Positions 1 to 7,134 of a stretch of 43,964 bases of DNA are shown one piece after another; the stretch's first letter is position 1; the number at the start of each line of letters is the position of its first letter. Source of the DNA: Fibrobacter sp. (GTDB taxonomy: Bacteria > Fibrobacterota > Fibrobacteria > Fibrobacterales > Fibrobacteraceae); contig JAFVGH010000151.1 of assembly GCA_017475045.1 (NCBI GenBank), positions 1-43,964 of the forward strand. The letters run 5' to 3'. The notes under the pieces were generated by a model. That model saw only the letters and a program-made list of their open reading frames with translations. It was not told where the DNA came from and searched no databases. A program made the translations under genes and the position numbers.

Positions 1-497
1 AAGTCGGCATAGCGCGGGAACTTGAGGCTATCGAAGTAGATGCCGTCGCTGGTGCGGTAGGTGTAACCCTTTTCTTCCAAGGTCTTCACCAGGTCAATCT
101 GTTCCTGGATGTGCTGCGTGGCAGGCGTCCAGCGGGTCGGTTCCTGGATGTTGAGGCGGTGCCAGTCAGCCATGAAGGCGTCGGTGTAGAACTTGGCGAT
201 ATCCCACACGGACTTGCCTTCACGGGCGGCTCCCTTTTCCATCTTGTCGTCGCCGGAGTCGGCGTCGCTGGTGAGGTGGCCCACGTCGGTGATGTTCACG
301 ATGTGGTTCACCTTGTAGCCGTAGTACTTGAGCGTACGGACCAGGAAGTCTTCGAAAATGTAGGTGCGGAGGTTGCCAATGTGGGCGAAATGGTACACCG
401 TCGGGCCACAACAGTACATGCGCACGGCGGGAACGCCTTCCGGGAGAGTGAATACTTCTTTCTTGCGCGATGCGGTGTTGTAGAACTGTAGAGCCAT
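1..497 (-). CDS. cysS: Cysteinyl-tRNA synthetase, N-terminal part (cut by window edge)
   Basis: The enzyme charges tRNA-Cys with cysteine in the cytoplasm. Reading leftward from ATG at 497 gives [16 protein letters not shown], then [20 protein letters not shown]. That is the class I CysRS start: the zinc-ligand Cys of the CGPTVY block and an H-I-G-N version of the HIGH ATP-binding motif. About 165 codons are present; the KMSKS loop and anticodon-binding domain lie outside the window. ATG 497 is supported by a good Shine-Dalgarno (ACGGAGG) seven bases upstream. The gene has its own -10 element (541-548) and a leader hairpin (516-532), so it need not depend on the ABC transporter genes upstream. 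Confidence 0.95.
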   Translation of the reverse strand, partial: MALQFYNTASRKKEVFTLPEGVPAVRMYCCGPTVYHFAHIGNLRTYIFEDFLVRTLKYYGYKVNHIVNITDVGHLTSDADSGDDKMEKGAAREGKSVWDIAKFYTDAFMADWHRLNIQEPTRWTPATQHIQEQIDLVKTLEEKGYTYRTSDGIYFDSLKFPRYAD

Positions 498-515
498 TTT
501 AGCCTCCGTTAATTA

Positions 516-532
516 CGGCGCAACCTGCGCCG
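516..532 (-). promoter_or_regulatory. Perfect 7-bp hairpin in the cysS leader
   Basis: CGGCGCA (516-522), a three-base loop and TGCGCCG (526-532) form a perfect stem. It lies just upstream of the cysS Shine-Dalgarno and just downstream of the predicted transcription start. No U-tract follows, so it is not a terminator. A 5'-end stabiliser or translational control element is possible. This is seen by eye and untested. Confidence 0.5.
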
Positions 533-540
533 AACGAGCG

Positions 541-548
541 CAAAGATA
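541..548 (-). promoter_or_regulatory. cysS promoter, TATCTTTG -10/-7 element
   Basis: On the minus strand TATCTTTG matches the TAnnTTTG element known from Bacteroidota promoters. It sits 43 bases before the cysS ATG. A TTGACG lies about 20 bases further upstream and could serve as the -35. It falls in the gap between the mlaF-like stop and cysS. Confidence 0.5.
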
Positions 549-576
549 GCAAATACGCGCTCCGAAGGCGTCAAAA

Positions 577-1371
577 TTAGTCCTGCGGCTCCCCTTCCAC
601 AGACATTTTCCGCTGTCCGGTAATGAACTGGTGCACGTAGGGGTTGGCCGTGTTCTTAATCTCGTCCACCGTGCCCACCTCGATAATACGGCCGTTGTAA
701 AGCATGGCAATGCGGTCGGCCACCTTGAAGGCGCTCACCATGTCATGGGTCACCACCACAGACGTCACGCCCAGCTTGCTCTGCATGTCCAGAATCAGGT
801 CGTTGATCACGTCGCTGGTAATGGGGTCCAGACCGGTGGTAGGTTCGTCGTACAGAAGAATTTCAGGATTCAGGGCGATAGCGCGGGCCAGAGCCACACG
901 CTTTTTCATACCACCAGAAAGTTCCGAAGGCATCTTGGTGCGGAATTCCGGCACCAGGTTGATCATCTTGAGCTTTTCGGTGACCACGTTCTGGATTTGC
1001 CTTTCGGAAAGCTCCGGATGGTGCTCCCTCAAAGCAAACGCGATGTTCTCGCCGGTAGTCATAGAGTCAAACAATGCGCCCATCTGGAAAAGCATACCCA
1101 TCTTGCGACGGATGGTATGGGTATCAAAAAACTTGGGCGTACTGATTGTCACGCCGTCCACCGACACCTCGCCGCCATCGGGCTGCAGAAGCCCAATCAT
1201 GTGCTTCAAGATAACGGACTTACCGCCGCCGGACTTACCGATAATCACCATGGTCTCCCCACGGCGAATGTCCAGGTTCACGTCTTCCAAGACGGTCTGA
1301 ACGCCAAAAGACTTCTTGAGTCCCTTCAGGCGAATGGCAATATCGTTCGGGTCAATCTTTACATTGGGCAT
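577..1371 (-). CDS. MlaF-like ABC transporter ATP-binding protein
   Basis: This 264-residue cytoplasmic ATPase would power a lipid (Mla/Mce-type) ABC transporter. Walker A GKSGGGKS is at residues 45-52, the signature LSGGMKKRVALARAI starts at 151, and Walker B with switch region ILLYDEPTTGLDP starts at 171. LSGGM rather than LSGGQ, and the FQxGALFDSMT Q-loop context, are typical of the MlaF branch. It follows the MlaE-like permease by 16 bases in the same run as dnaB. The substrate (phospholipid or other hydrophobic molecule) is inferred from the family. No MCE-domain (MlaD) gene lies next to it. Confidence 0.92.
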   Translation of the reverse strand: MPNVKIDPNDIAIRLKGLKKSFGVQTVLEDVNLDIRRGETMVIIGKSGGGKSVILKHMIGLLQPDGGEVSVDGVTISTPKFFDTHTIRRKMGMLFQMGALFDSMTTGENIAFALREHHPELSERQIQNVVTEKLKMINLVPEFRTKMPSELSGGMKKRVALARAIALNPEILLYDEPTTGLDPITSDVINDLILDMQSKLGVTSVVVTHDMVSAFKVADRIAMLYNGRIIEVGTVDEIKNTANPYVHQFITGQRKMSVEGEPQD

Positions 1372-1387
1372 AACGTTACCTATAATC

Positions 1388-2170
1388 CTAGAAGAACATC
1401 ACCGCATCCAGGGCAAAGTCCGCAATCAAAATCATGAGACAGCTGGACACCACCACGTTCATGGTAGCAAGGCCCACACCGCGGGCACCAGGCTTGGCAT
1501 TAACACCGTTGTAGTAGGCCAACACGAAAATCAGGGTTCCAAACACGAAGGACTTGATGATACCCGCCCACAAATCCATGGAGTTAAACAGGTACTGCAT
1601 ACCTGTATAATAAGTGTAGGTGGTAATATCCAGGGCAAGCACACAGACAATCCAACCACCAATCAGGGCCAGCGCGTTAGAAATGGCAGTAAGGCAGGGA
1701 ATCATGGTAATGAAGGCCACAAAACGGGGCAGCGCCAGGTAACGGTAGGGTTCCAGACCCAACACCGTGTAGGCCATCAGTTCCTCTTTCTCCTTCATGG
1801 AACCAAGCTCGGCCGCCACGGCACTCCCTACGCGGCCCGCAAGCACGATGGCAGTCAGCAGGGGTCCAAGCTCAATCAGCACCATCTTGCAGGCGGCCGT
1901 ACCCACAAACTTGTCCGACACAAGATTATGGAATTCGAACTCCGCCATAATGGTGGCCACCATGCCGGTAAAGATGGACGTCACAAAAAGCAGCGGCAGC
2001 GACGACACACCAATAGAAATCATCTGCTTTACAATCAGGTCCGGGTTCTTGTACACATGAGGCAGCTGCTTCAGCGTGGAAAGCAACAGACAGATAATCT
2101 CACCGACGCTGGCGATTCCCTGAACGATGACCTTACCGATCCAAATGACGGGACTAAGCAGGATTAACAT
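1388..2170 (-). CDS. MlaE-family ABC transporter permease
   Basis: This 260-residue inner-membrane permease partners the ATPase encoded downstream. The MlaE/YrbE hallmark is present around residues 97-125: ELGPLLTAIVLAGRVGSA followed by AAELGSMK. Hydrophobic segments occur near the N-terminus, around 55-75, in the middle and at the C-terminus. Its ATG shares one base with the dnaB stop (TGATG at 2168-2172), which implies translational coupling to dnaB. The family moves lipids between inner and outer membranes; direction and substrate cannot be read here. Confidence 0.92.
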   Translation of the reverse strand: MLILLSPVIWIGKVIVQGIASVGEIICLLLSTLKQLPHVYKNPDLIVKQMISIGVSSLPLLFVTSIFTGMVATIMAEFEFHNLVSDKFVGTAACKMVLIELGPLLTAIVLAGRVGSAVAAELGSMKEKEELMAYTVLGLEPYRYLALPRFVAFITMIPCLTAISNALALIGGWIVCVLALDITTYTYYTGMQYLFNSMDLWAGIIKSFVFGTLIFVLAYYNGVNAKPGARGVGLATMNVVVSSCLMILIADFALDAVMFF

Positions 2171-3594
2171 CAGCCAAAGTCTCCAAAGCCGACAGGTTCC
2201 GAACTACCACCGAAATCATCGTAGGAATAGGGCTGATCGCCGCCCTCTTCGCCACCACCATCCGCAGCATTGTAGAAGGTGGTGTATTCCGGCACGAACG
2301 TCATGGGGATATCCTTCACCGAACCATTACGGTGTTTTGCCACGATAAGTTCGGCCTTGTACATATCCTCTTCCTTGTGGGTCCGCACATAGGGGCGCTC
2401 CACGAACCACACCATATCGGCGTCCTGTTCGATAGAACCCGATTCACGAAGGTCGCTAAGCTGAGGCCGGTCGCGGCCCTTTTCTTCAACCTTACGACTT
2501 AGCTGGGCCAAGGCGATTACCGGGATGTGCAGTTCCTTGGCAAGAATCTTGAGACCGCGGGAAATATTGCCGATGGCCACAGCGCGGTTTTCCTCGTTGC
2601 CGGTCTTCATGAGCTGCAAGTAGTCCACCACCAGAAGGTCCAGCTGGCCCCTATGCTTGAGCTGACGGGCCTTGCTCATAAGTTCCATGATTCCCAAATC
2701 GGCGTTGTCGTCCACATACAGCGGAGACTGGTTGATGGGGGCCACCTTGGCGATAATCTTGTTCATCTCGTCGCGGTTCAGCCTGCCGTTGCGAAGCTTA
2801 GACTGGTCCACCTCGGCCCGAGAGCACAGCAGACGCTGGGCCAGCTGCATACCGTCCATTTCCAGACTGAAAAACGCCACATGGCGGTTGTAGTCAATAG
2901 CCGCATTTGCCGCGATGGTCAGCGCGAAAGAAGTTTTACCCACACCGGGGCGGGCCGCCAGGATAATCAGGTCGGAATCCTGAAGGCCGTTGGTCAGTTC
3001 ATCCAGTTCCTTGATGCCGGTGGGGATTCCAGTGATGCCGTCCTTGCGGTTGTTGAGCCGCTCCAGCAAGGGGGACACAAAATTCTCGATGGGCTTGACG
3101 GAGCCCTTCACCTGCTTGTCGGCAATGGCGAAGATATCCCGCTCCGCATCCTGGATTACGTCATCCGGATTGAAGGAGGGGTCCATGGCCTTCTTGATGG
3201 TTTCCGAGGCCGACTTGATCATCTTGCGGAGGGTGGACTTGTTTTTCAGGTGTTCCAGGTTCCACTCCACGTTGGCCGAGGAGGCCACCGATTCCATCAG
3301 GTCGAACAGGTACTCGCGACCACCGGCTTCGGAGAGCTTGCCCATGGTTTCCAGTTCTGTCGAAAGGGTCAGAAGGTCAATGGGAGTTCCCTTGCGGTAC
3401 AGGCCACTCAAACCACGCCAGATGAGTTTATGGCGTTCGTAATAGAAAAAATCCTCTTCGGTGACCACCATGATGACGGTCCCCATGACTTCCGGGTCCC
3501 TGAGGATGCCACCTAGCAAAAAGCGTTCCGCCTCCAGGTCATTTGGCACCTGGCGACTTTCAAAATTTCTGTTGTCACTTACATTTTCAGACAT
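2170..3594 (-). CDS. dnaB: Replicative DNA helicase DnaB
   Basis: The ring helicase that unwinds DNA at the fork. Its 474 residues match the usual length, and no intein is seen. The N-terminal domain (about 15-115: PNDLEAERFLLGGIL) is followed by a linker and a RecA-like C-terminal domain. Walker A ARPGVGKT is at 214-221, with Walker B LLVVDYLQLM near 320 and LSDLRESGSIEQDAD later. The C-terminus is Gly/Asp-rich. There is no clear Shine-Dalgarno before ATG 3594. A TATCTTTA element (3607-3614, minus) lies 12 bases upstream, so the leader is probably very short. The gene is divergent from FISUMP lipoprotein 1 across an intergenic region holding a palindromic repeat. Confidence 0.97.
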   Translation of the reverse strand: MSENVSDNRNFESRQVPNDLEAERFLLGGILRDPEVMGTVIMVVTEEDFFYYERHKLIWRGLSGLYRKGTPIDLLTLSTELETMGKLSEAGGREYLFDLMESVASSANVEWNLEHLKNKSTLRKMIKSASETIKKAMDPSFNPDDVIQDAERDIFAIADKQVKGSVKPIENFVSPLLERLNNRKDGITGIPTGIKELDELTNGLQDSDLIILAARPGVGKTSFALTIAANAAIDYNRHVAFFSLEMDGMQLAQRLLCSRAEVDQSKLRNGRLNRDEMNKIIAKVAPINQSPLYVDDNADLGIMELMSKARQLKHRGQLDLLVVDYLQLMKTGNEENRAVAIGNISRGLKILAKELHIPVIALAQLSRKVEEKGRDRPQLSDLRESGSIEQDADMVWFVERPYVRTHKEEDMYKAELIVAKHRNGSVKDIPMTFVPEYTTFYNAADGGGEEGGDQPYSYDDFGGSSEPVGFGDFG

Positions 3595-3636
3595 AAATAA
3601 TCAATGTAAAGATACAATTTTTGCCTGAACCCTGGC

Positions 3637-3719
3637 CCCAAGGGGGGACGCCTCCCCCTCGGCAAAGCCTATAGTCTTTGCCTACCCCCTCCCCTAAGGG
3701 CTCCGCCCTTAACAACCCG
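3637..3719. repeat. G/C-rich double-hairpin repeat, intergenic copy
   Basis: About 83 bases between dnaB and FISUMP 1. One half is a G-run/C-run hairpin (AGGGGGG then CTCCCCCT), and the other is AAGGGC-TCC-GCCCTT. The reverse complement of 6492-6570, inside coaBC, matches it from end to end: the G-run/C-run arm, a C-rich TACCCCCTC(C/T)CCTA block, the GGGC/GCCC hairpin and a trailing AA-ACCC. Only the spacer between hairpins differs. This is a dispersed palindromic element with no visible coding content. Confidence 0.75.
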
Positions 3720-3767
3720 AATCCGGTGGACAGTGTAAAAAAATGAACACATTGACCTTTTTTAGAG

Positions 3768-3775
3768 TATATTTA
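3768..3775 (+). promoter_or_regulatory. Promoter of FISUMP lipoprotein 1, leaderless layout
   Basis: TATATTTA ends four bases before the ATG at 3780, so transcription would begin at or beside the start codon. No Shine-Dalgarno precedes the ATG. The same spacing recurs at 9248-9255 and 42172-42179. TTGACC at 3752 is too close (10 bases) to act as a standard -35. Confidence 0.45.
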
Positions 3776-3779
3776 TGGA

Positions 3780-4952
3780 ATGAGCATTCAACAACGCATT
3801 ACCCATTTCTTACGTAAGCAAAAGTTCACACAGGCAATCCTAACAGGTTCCATTGTTTTTTTCTTTGCAGCCTGTGGCAGCGATAGCAGCAGCGGCAACG
3901 ACGACACCCAAAAAGTCGAAGTTGTTTCGTCTATCTACAATTTGGGCGACTGCACCGATGAAAAGGAGGGCGACACCATTTTTGTCAAGGACGAAAAGGC
4001 AGACTATGTCTGCCTAAGCGGCAAGTGGATAAACACTGGCGTTAGCAGTAGTGACACTCCGAGCAGCGACAGCGGCAACAATTCGGGCAATTCATCAACA
4101 GAGTCATCCAGCAGCAACGAGCAACGCCTTTCTTCCTCTTCTATTCCAAAAGACATTAGTTCGGCAGATTGCACATCCTCGGATTGTTGGAACTGGGACG
4201 TGCCAAAAGAAGCCTATCTAAATTCCAAAATAACTTATGGAACAATAACCGACGCAAGGGACAAAAAGGAATACAAAATAGTGACCATAGGCACAGGGGA
4301 AAAGGAACGAACCTGGATGGCCGAAAATCTGAACTACTTTGACGACAAAAATTTGAGTCTGAAGGACAATACCTGGTGCTATGATGATGACGAAAAGAAA
4401 TGCGAAGTAACCGGTCGTTTTTACACCTGGGCTGCCGCAATTGACTCTGCCAAGCTTTACAATGACAACTCACTTGATTGCGGCTATGGCAAGACCTGTT
4501 CACTGCCCGATACGGTGTATGGCATCTGTCCTCCAGGATGGCACCTGCCAACTGTCGATGAATGGAATTTTTTAATCGAAGTCGCAGGTGGTGAAGAAAT
4601 TGCCGGTAAAGCACTCAAATCACAGCGTGGGTGGACTCTTTGCTGGGGACCCAACGAATTCGAAATAGAATGCTTGGATGGTAGCGGAACAGATGACTAC
4701 GGTTTTTCTGCTCTTCCTGTCGGTGAGCGATCGATATTTGAATGGCGAACAGATGAAGGTGAAGATAGAATTGACATCGGTTTCGGCGGATTTGGTAGCG
4801 ACGTCACTTTCTGGAGTTCCAGTGAAAAAAACAGTGGCAAAGGAAAATACGCCTATCATATGCATTTAGATGCAAAAAATGACGAGGCTGATACGAATGA
4901 TGGCGAAAAGCGTTTTGCAAGGCCCATTCGCTGCATCAAAAATTCAGATTAA
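3780..4952 (+). CDS. FISUMP-domain lipoprotein 1
   Basis: A predicted lipoprotein of 390 residues. A basic N-terminus is followed by a hydrophobic segment and lipobox FAAC with Cys32. Residues 45-88 form a small module with two cysteines and a tryptophan (C58, YVC78LSGKW83). A Ser/Asn-rich linker (about 88-150) leads to a FISUMP domain. That domain shows TWMAENLNYF, GRFYTWAAA, CPPGWHLPTVDEW, YGFSALPVG, FWSSSE and ARPIRCIKN. The family is very common in Fibrobacter; its function is unknown and a surface or substrate-binding role is inferred. The small Cys/Trp module recurs in the other FISUMP lipoproteins here. It converges with the UDG-like gene, six bases away. Confidence 0.9.
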   Translation: MSIQQRITHFLRKQKFTQAILTGSIVFFFAACGSDSSSGNDDTQKVEVVSSIYNLGDCTDEKEGDTIFVKDEKADYVCLSGKWINTGVSSSDTPSSDSGNNSGNSSTESSSSNEQRLSSSSIPKDISSADCTSSDCWNWDVPKEAYLNSKITYGTITDARDKKEYKIVTIGTGEKERTWMAENLNYFDDKNLSLKDNTWCYDDDEKKCEVTGRFYTWAAAIDSAKLYNDNSLDCGYGKTCSLPDTVYGICPPGWHLPTVDEWNFLIEVAGGEEIAGKALKSQRGWTLCWGPNEFEIECLDGSGTDDYGFSALPVGERSIFEWRTDEGEDRIDIGFGGFGSDVTFWSSSEKNSGKGKYAYHMHLDAKNDEADTNDGEKRFARPIRCIKNSD

Positions 4953-4957
4953 CGATT

Positions 4958-5791
4958 CTACCGTTTAAAGTAGGTGCACTTGGGAAGGTGGGTCTTCCAG
5001 GTGAGCAGCTTGAGCTGCTTGTCGCCCATCATGGCAAAGGCGTCTACCAGGGAACAGGTCTTGACACCTGCAAATTCCATATCCGTACCGGCGGACTCCA
5101 TGAAGTTCTTGCCCTTGCCGAATACCTGATGGAACAGGGGCTCCCCGAAGGTCACCATCGTGGAAGGCGCGAGCAGGGAGAGTTCCTTGGCAAGCATCTT
5201 GCGGAGCGCCGCCTCCAGCAGGGGCGGGAAGTTTCTGGATTCCGGCAGTTTGTAGAAGAAGGTGACACCGATGGATTCAGGGGCGACGTTCAGGCTTGTA
5301 AAAAGGCGGAAAAGCATCTCCGCCACGGGAGACTTGAGGAATCCGCCTGAAGGAATGTCTGAACGGGGCGTCTGGAAAAGCAGCAACAGCGTGGGGTGAT
5401 CAGGCCCCTCGTAGCGGAAGAGGGTCTTGCCAGCATAAAGCTTTTCGTTACTAATTTGTCCGTAAAATTCTTGAGGGGTAACGGCGGATTCGAAGGGGGC
5501 AGCTTCCCGAGAGGCGGCACGGGGAGCAGGCATGTCGGGCCTTACAAAGGCGTTTGCAGCCGTGGTCGCAGAAGCGGGCGTAGGCGCATAAGGTGCGGAC
5601 GCAGGTCGCGAAGGCGGCACGGCGGTGGCATGAGCAGTGGGTCTAGGCGGAACCGGTGCAGAGGCCGGGGCAGGCGATGCCATGCGCTTTTTCGGTGCCC
5701 AGGGTTCGTCCAGGAACACCTCGGCATCCCCAAGATCCATCTGTCCCTGGAGGTAGCTACGGAGGGCGCTAAAATCGAATTCTTCAGCCAC
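4958..5791 (-). CDS. Degenerate uracil-DNA-glycosylase-like protein
   Basis: 277 residues. The N-terminal stretch (SALRSYLQGQMDLGDAEVFL) resembles the leader of family 4 UDGs. A Pro/Ala-rich segment (about 35-95) follows. The C-terminal half keeps the UDG strand/helix order: TLLLLFQTP where family 4 has FIGEAPG, VTFFYKLPESRNFPP where it has NVVKCRPPGNRNP, and LAPSTMVTFGEPL where it has IRPKVIVALG. The catalytic GEAPG residues, the HPA/HPS motif and the four Fe-S cysteines are missing; the only cysteines are near the C-terminus. The assignment is fold-level and by eye. The start overlaps coaBC by 8 bases, so the two are co-translated. DNA repair activity is unlikely. Confidence 0.6.
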   Translation of the reverse strand: MAEEFDFSALRSYLQGQMDLGDAEVFLDEPWAPKKRMASPAPASAPVPPRPTAHATAVPPSRPASAPYAPTPASATTAANAFVRPDMPAPRAASREAAPFESAVTPQEFYGQISNEKLYAGKTLFRYEGPDHPTLLLLFQTPRSDIPSGGFLKSPVAEMLFRLFTSLNVAPESIGVTFFYKLPESRNFPPLLEAALRKMLAKELSLLAPSTMVTFGEPLFHQVFGKGKNFMESAGTDMEFAGVKTCSLVDAFAMMGDKQLKLLTWKTHLPKCTYFKR

Positions 5792-7097
5792 GGCTTTCCT
5801 CCAGCTTGCGATTCACAAAATCAACGATTGCTTCCGAGAGTTCCACCTTGGAACCCATGCGAAGTTCGGGCACCTGGGAATTGGGCGTCACCAGAGTGTA
5901 ATTCACACAGTCGAAGCCAAAGCCACTATCCTTGGCCACGGGGGCGTTCAGCAACAGGGCATCGGCGCCACTCTTTTCCAATTTTTCCAAGGCATGCTTT
6001 TCGAAATGGTCCGTTTCCAGAGCGAAGCCCACCACCACCTGGCCAGGCATCTTGGCGGCAACAGAGTCCCGCAGAATATTCGGGTTGGGTACCAGTTCCA
6101 GCACCAGCTGGCTCCTGCTATCCTTGATCTTTTCAGCGGCGGCCACTTTCGGGCGGTAGTCGGCCACGGCGGCGCAATGCACCAGGGCCTGTACTTGTGA
6201 GAGGCGTTCCATGACGGCCTGGTGCATGTCGCAGGCACTGCGAACACGGTGCACCGTGGCGCCGCCCGGGAACTCCGCTTCCATGGGGCCTGCCACAACC
6301 TCTACGGAATATCCGTTGGCAAGGAACACGGAGGCCAGCGCCACTGCCGTCTTGCCGCTGCTCCTGTTAGAGATGTAGCGCACAGGGTCAATAGCCTCTT
6401 CGGTACGGCCCGCCGTAATGAGCACCCGACGTCCGTGCCCCGGGAGGGACGGATCCTGCTCAGGGAGGGCTTCGCTTGCCAAAGGTGCCGCGGGGGTTTT
6501 AGGGGCTGCGCCCCTAGGAGAGGGGGTAGCAGGAGCCGAGGCGGATGCGAGGGGGAGGCTTCCCCCCTCAATGAAAGAAACGATGTCTGCCGGTTCTAAA
6601 AGGCGGCCGGAGCCTACCTCGCCGCAGGCCAGTTCGCCCGCGGGGGATTCCAGCACGTAGGTGTTCTCGAAGGAGCGGAGGGTTTCGAGGTTCCGCTGGA
6701 CAGCCGGGGAGTTGTACATGGCGACGTTCATGGCGGGGGCCAGGAGTCGGGGGCAGGTGCAGCTCATGAAGCAGAGGGACACGGGGTCGTCGGCCAGGCC
6801 GTAGGCGAACTTGCCGATGGCGTTGGCGGTGCAGGGGACCACCAGGTAGAGGTCGGCCCAACGGGGAAAGTCGATGTGCTGGAAGGGGCGAGCCTCCACG
6901 GCGCCGTCCTTGAGGTAGACGGGGCACTTGGAAAGCGACGCGAAGGTCAGGGGAGCGACAAAGCGGGTGGCCTCTTCGGTCATGGCCACGCGGACCTGGG
7001 CGCCTTTCTTCTGCAGCAGGCGCAAGAGTTCACAGCTCTTGTAGGCGGCGATTCCGCCGGTTATTCCCAAGAGGATTTTCTTTCCGTTCAGGTCCAT
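5784..7097 (-). CDS. coaBC: Bifunctional phosphopantothenoylcysteine decarboxylase / phosphopantothenate-cysteine ligase
   Basis: Catalyses two successive steps of coenzyme A synthesis: ligation of cysteine to 4'-phosphopantothenate (CoaB), then FMN-dependent decarboxylation (CoaC). 437 residues. CoaC, about 1-172, has GITGGIAAYK, catalytic His74 (HIDFPRWAD), PAMNVAMY at 121-128 and active-site Cys158 in ACGEVGSGR. CoaB, about 223-437, has ITAGRTEEAIDPVRYISNRSSGK. The linker between them (about 176-222) is unusually long and Ala/Pro/Ser-rich. Most of it is encoded by a palindromic repeat that also occurs between genes (3637-3719). Downstream it overlaps the UDG-like gene. Confidence 0.95.
   Translation of the reverse strand: MDLNGKKILLGITGGIAAYKSCELLRLLQKKGAQVRVAMTEEATRFVAPLTFASLSKCPVYLKDGAVEARPFQHIDFPRWADLYLVVPCTANAIGKFAYGLADDPVSLCFMSCTCPRLLAPAMNVAMYNSPAVQRNLETLRSFENTYVLESPAGELACGEVGSGRLLEPADIVSFIEGGSLPLASASAPATPSPRGAAPKTPAAPLASEALPEQDPSLPGHGRRVLITAGRTEEAIDPVRYISNRSSGKTAVALASVFLANGYSVEVVAGPMEAEFPGGATVHRVRSACDMHQAVMERLSQVQALVHCAAVADYRPKVAAAEKIKDSRSQLVLELVPNPNILRDSVAAKMPGQVVVGFALETDHFEKHALEKLEKSGADALLLNAPVAKDSGFGFDCVNYTLVTPNSQVPELRMGSKVELSEAIVDFVNRKLEESRG
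6492..6570. repeat. G/C-rich double-hairpin repeat, in-frame copy inside coaBC
   Basis: This element encodes CoaBC residues about 176-202, in the linker between the two enzyme domains. Its hairpins are TAGGGGC-TGC-GCCCCTA (6500-6516) and a G-run/C-run arm (about 6549-6569). Read on the coding strand it has the same order and orientation as 3637-3719. The frame stays open and yields a flexible Ala/Pro/Ser peptide. Confidence 0.75.
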
Positions 7098-7134
7098 TGT
7101 CGCGACGTCCCGGCCAAAACCGAACCAGCTGACG

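Noticed and set aside
5396..6127. 243-codon plus-strand frame opposite the UDG-like gene and coaBC
   Set aside because: Spans the junction of two real genes on the other strand; Arg/Gly-rich composition typical of a shadow frame.
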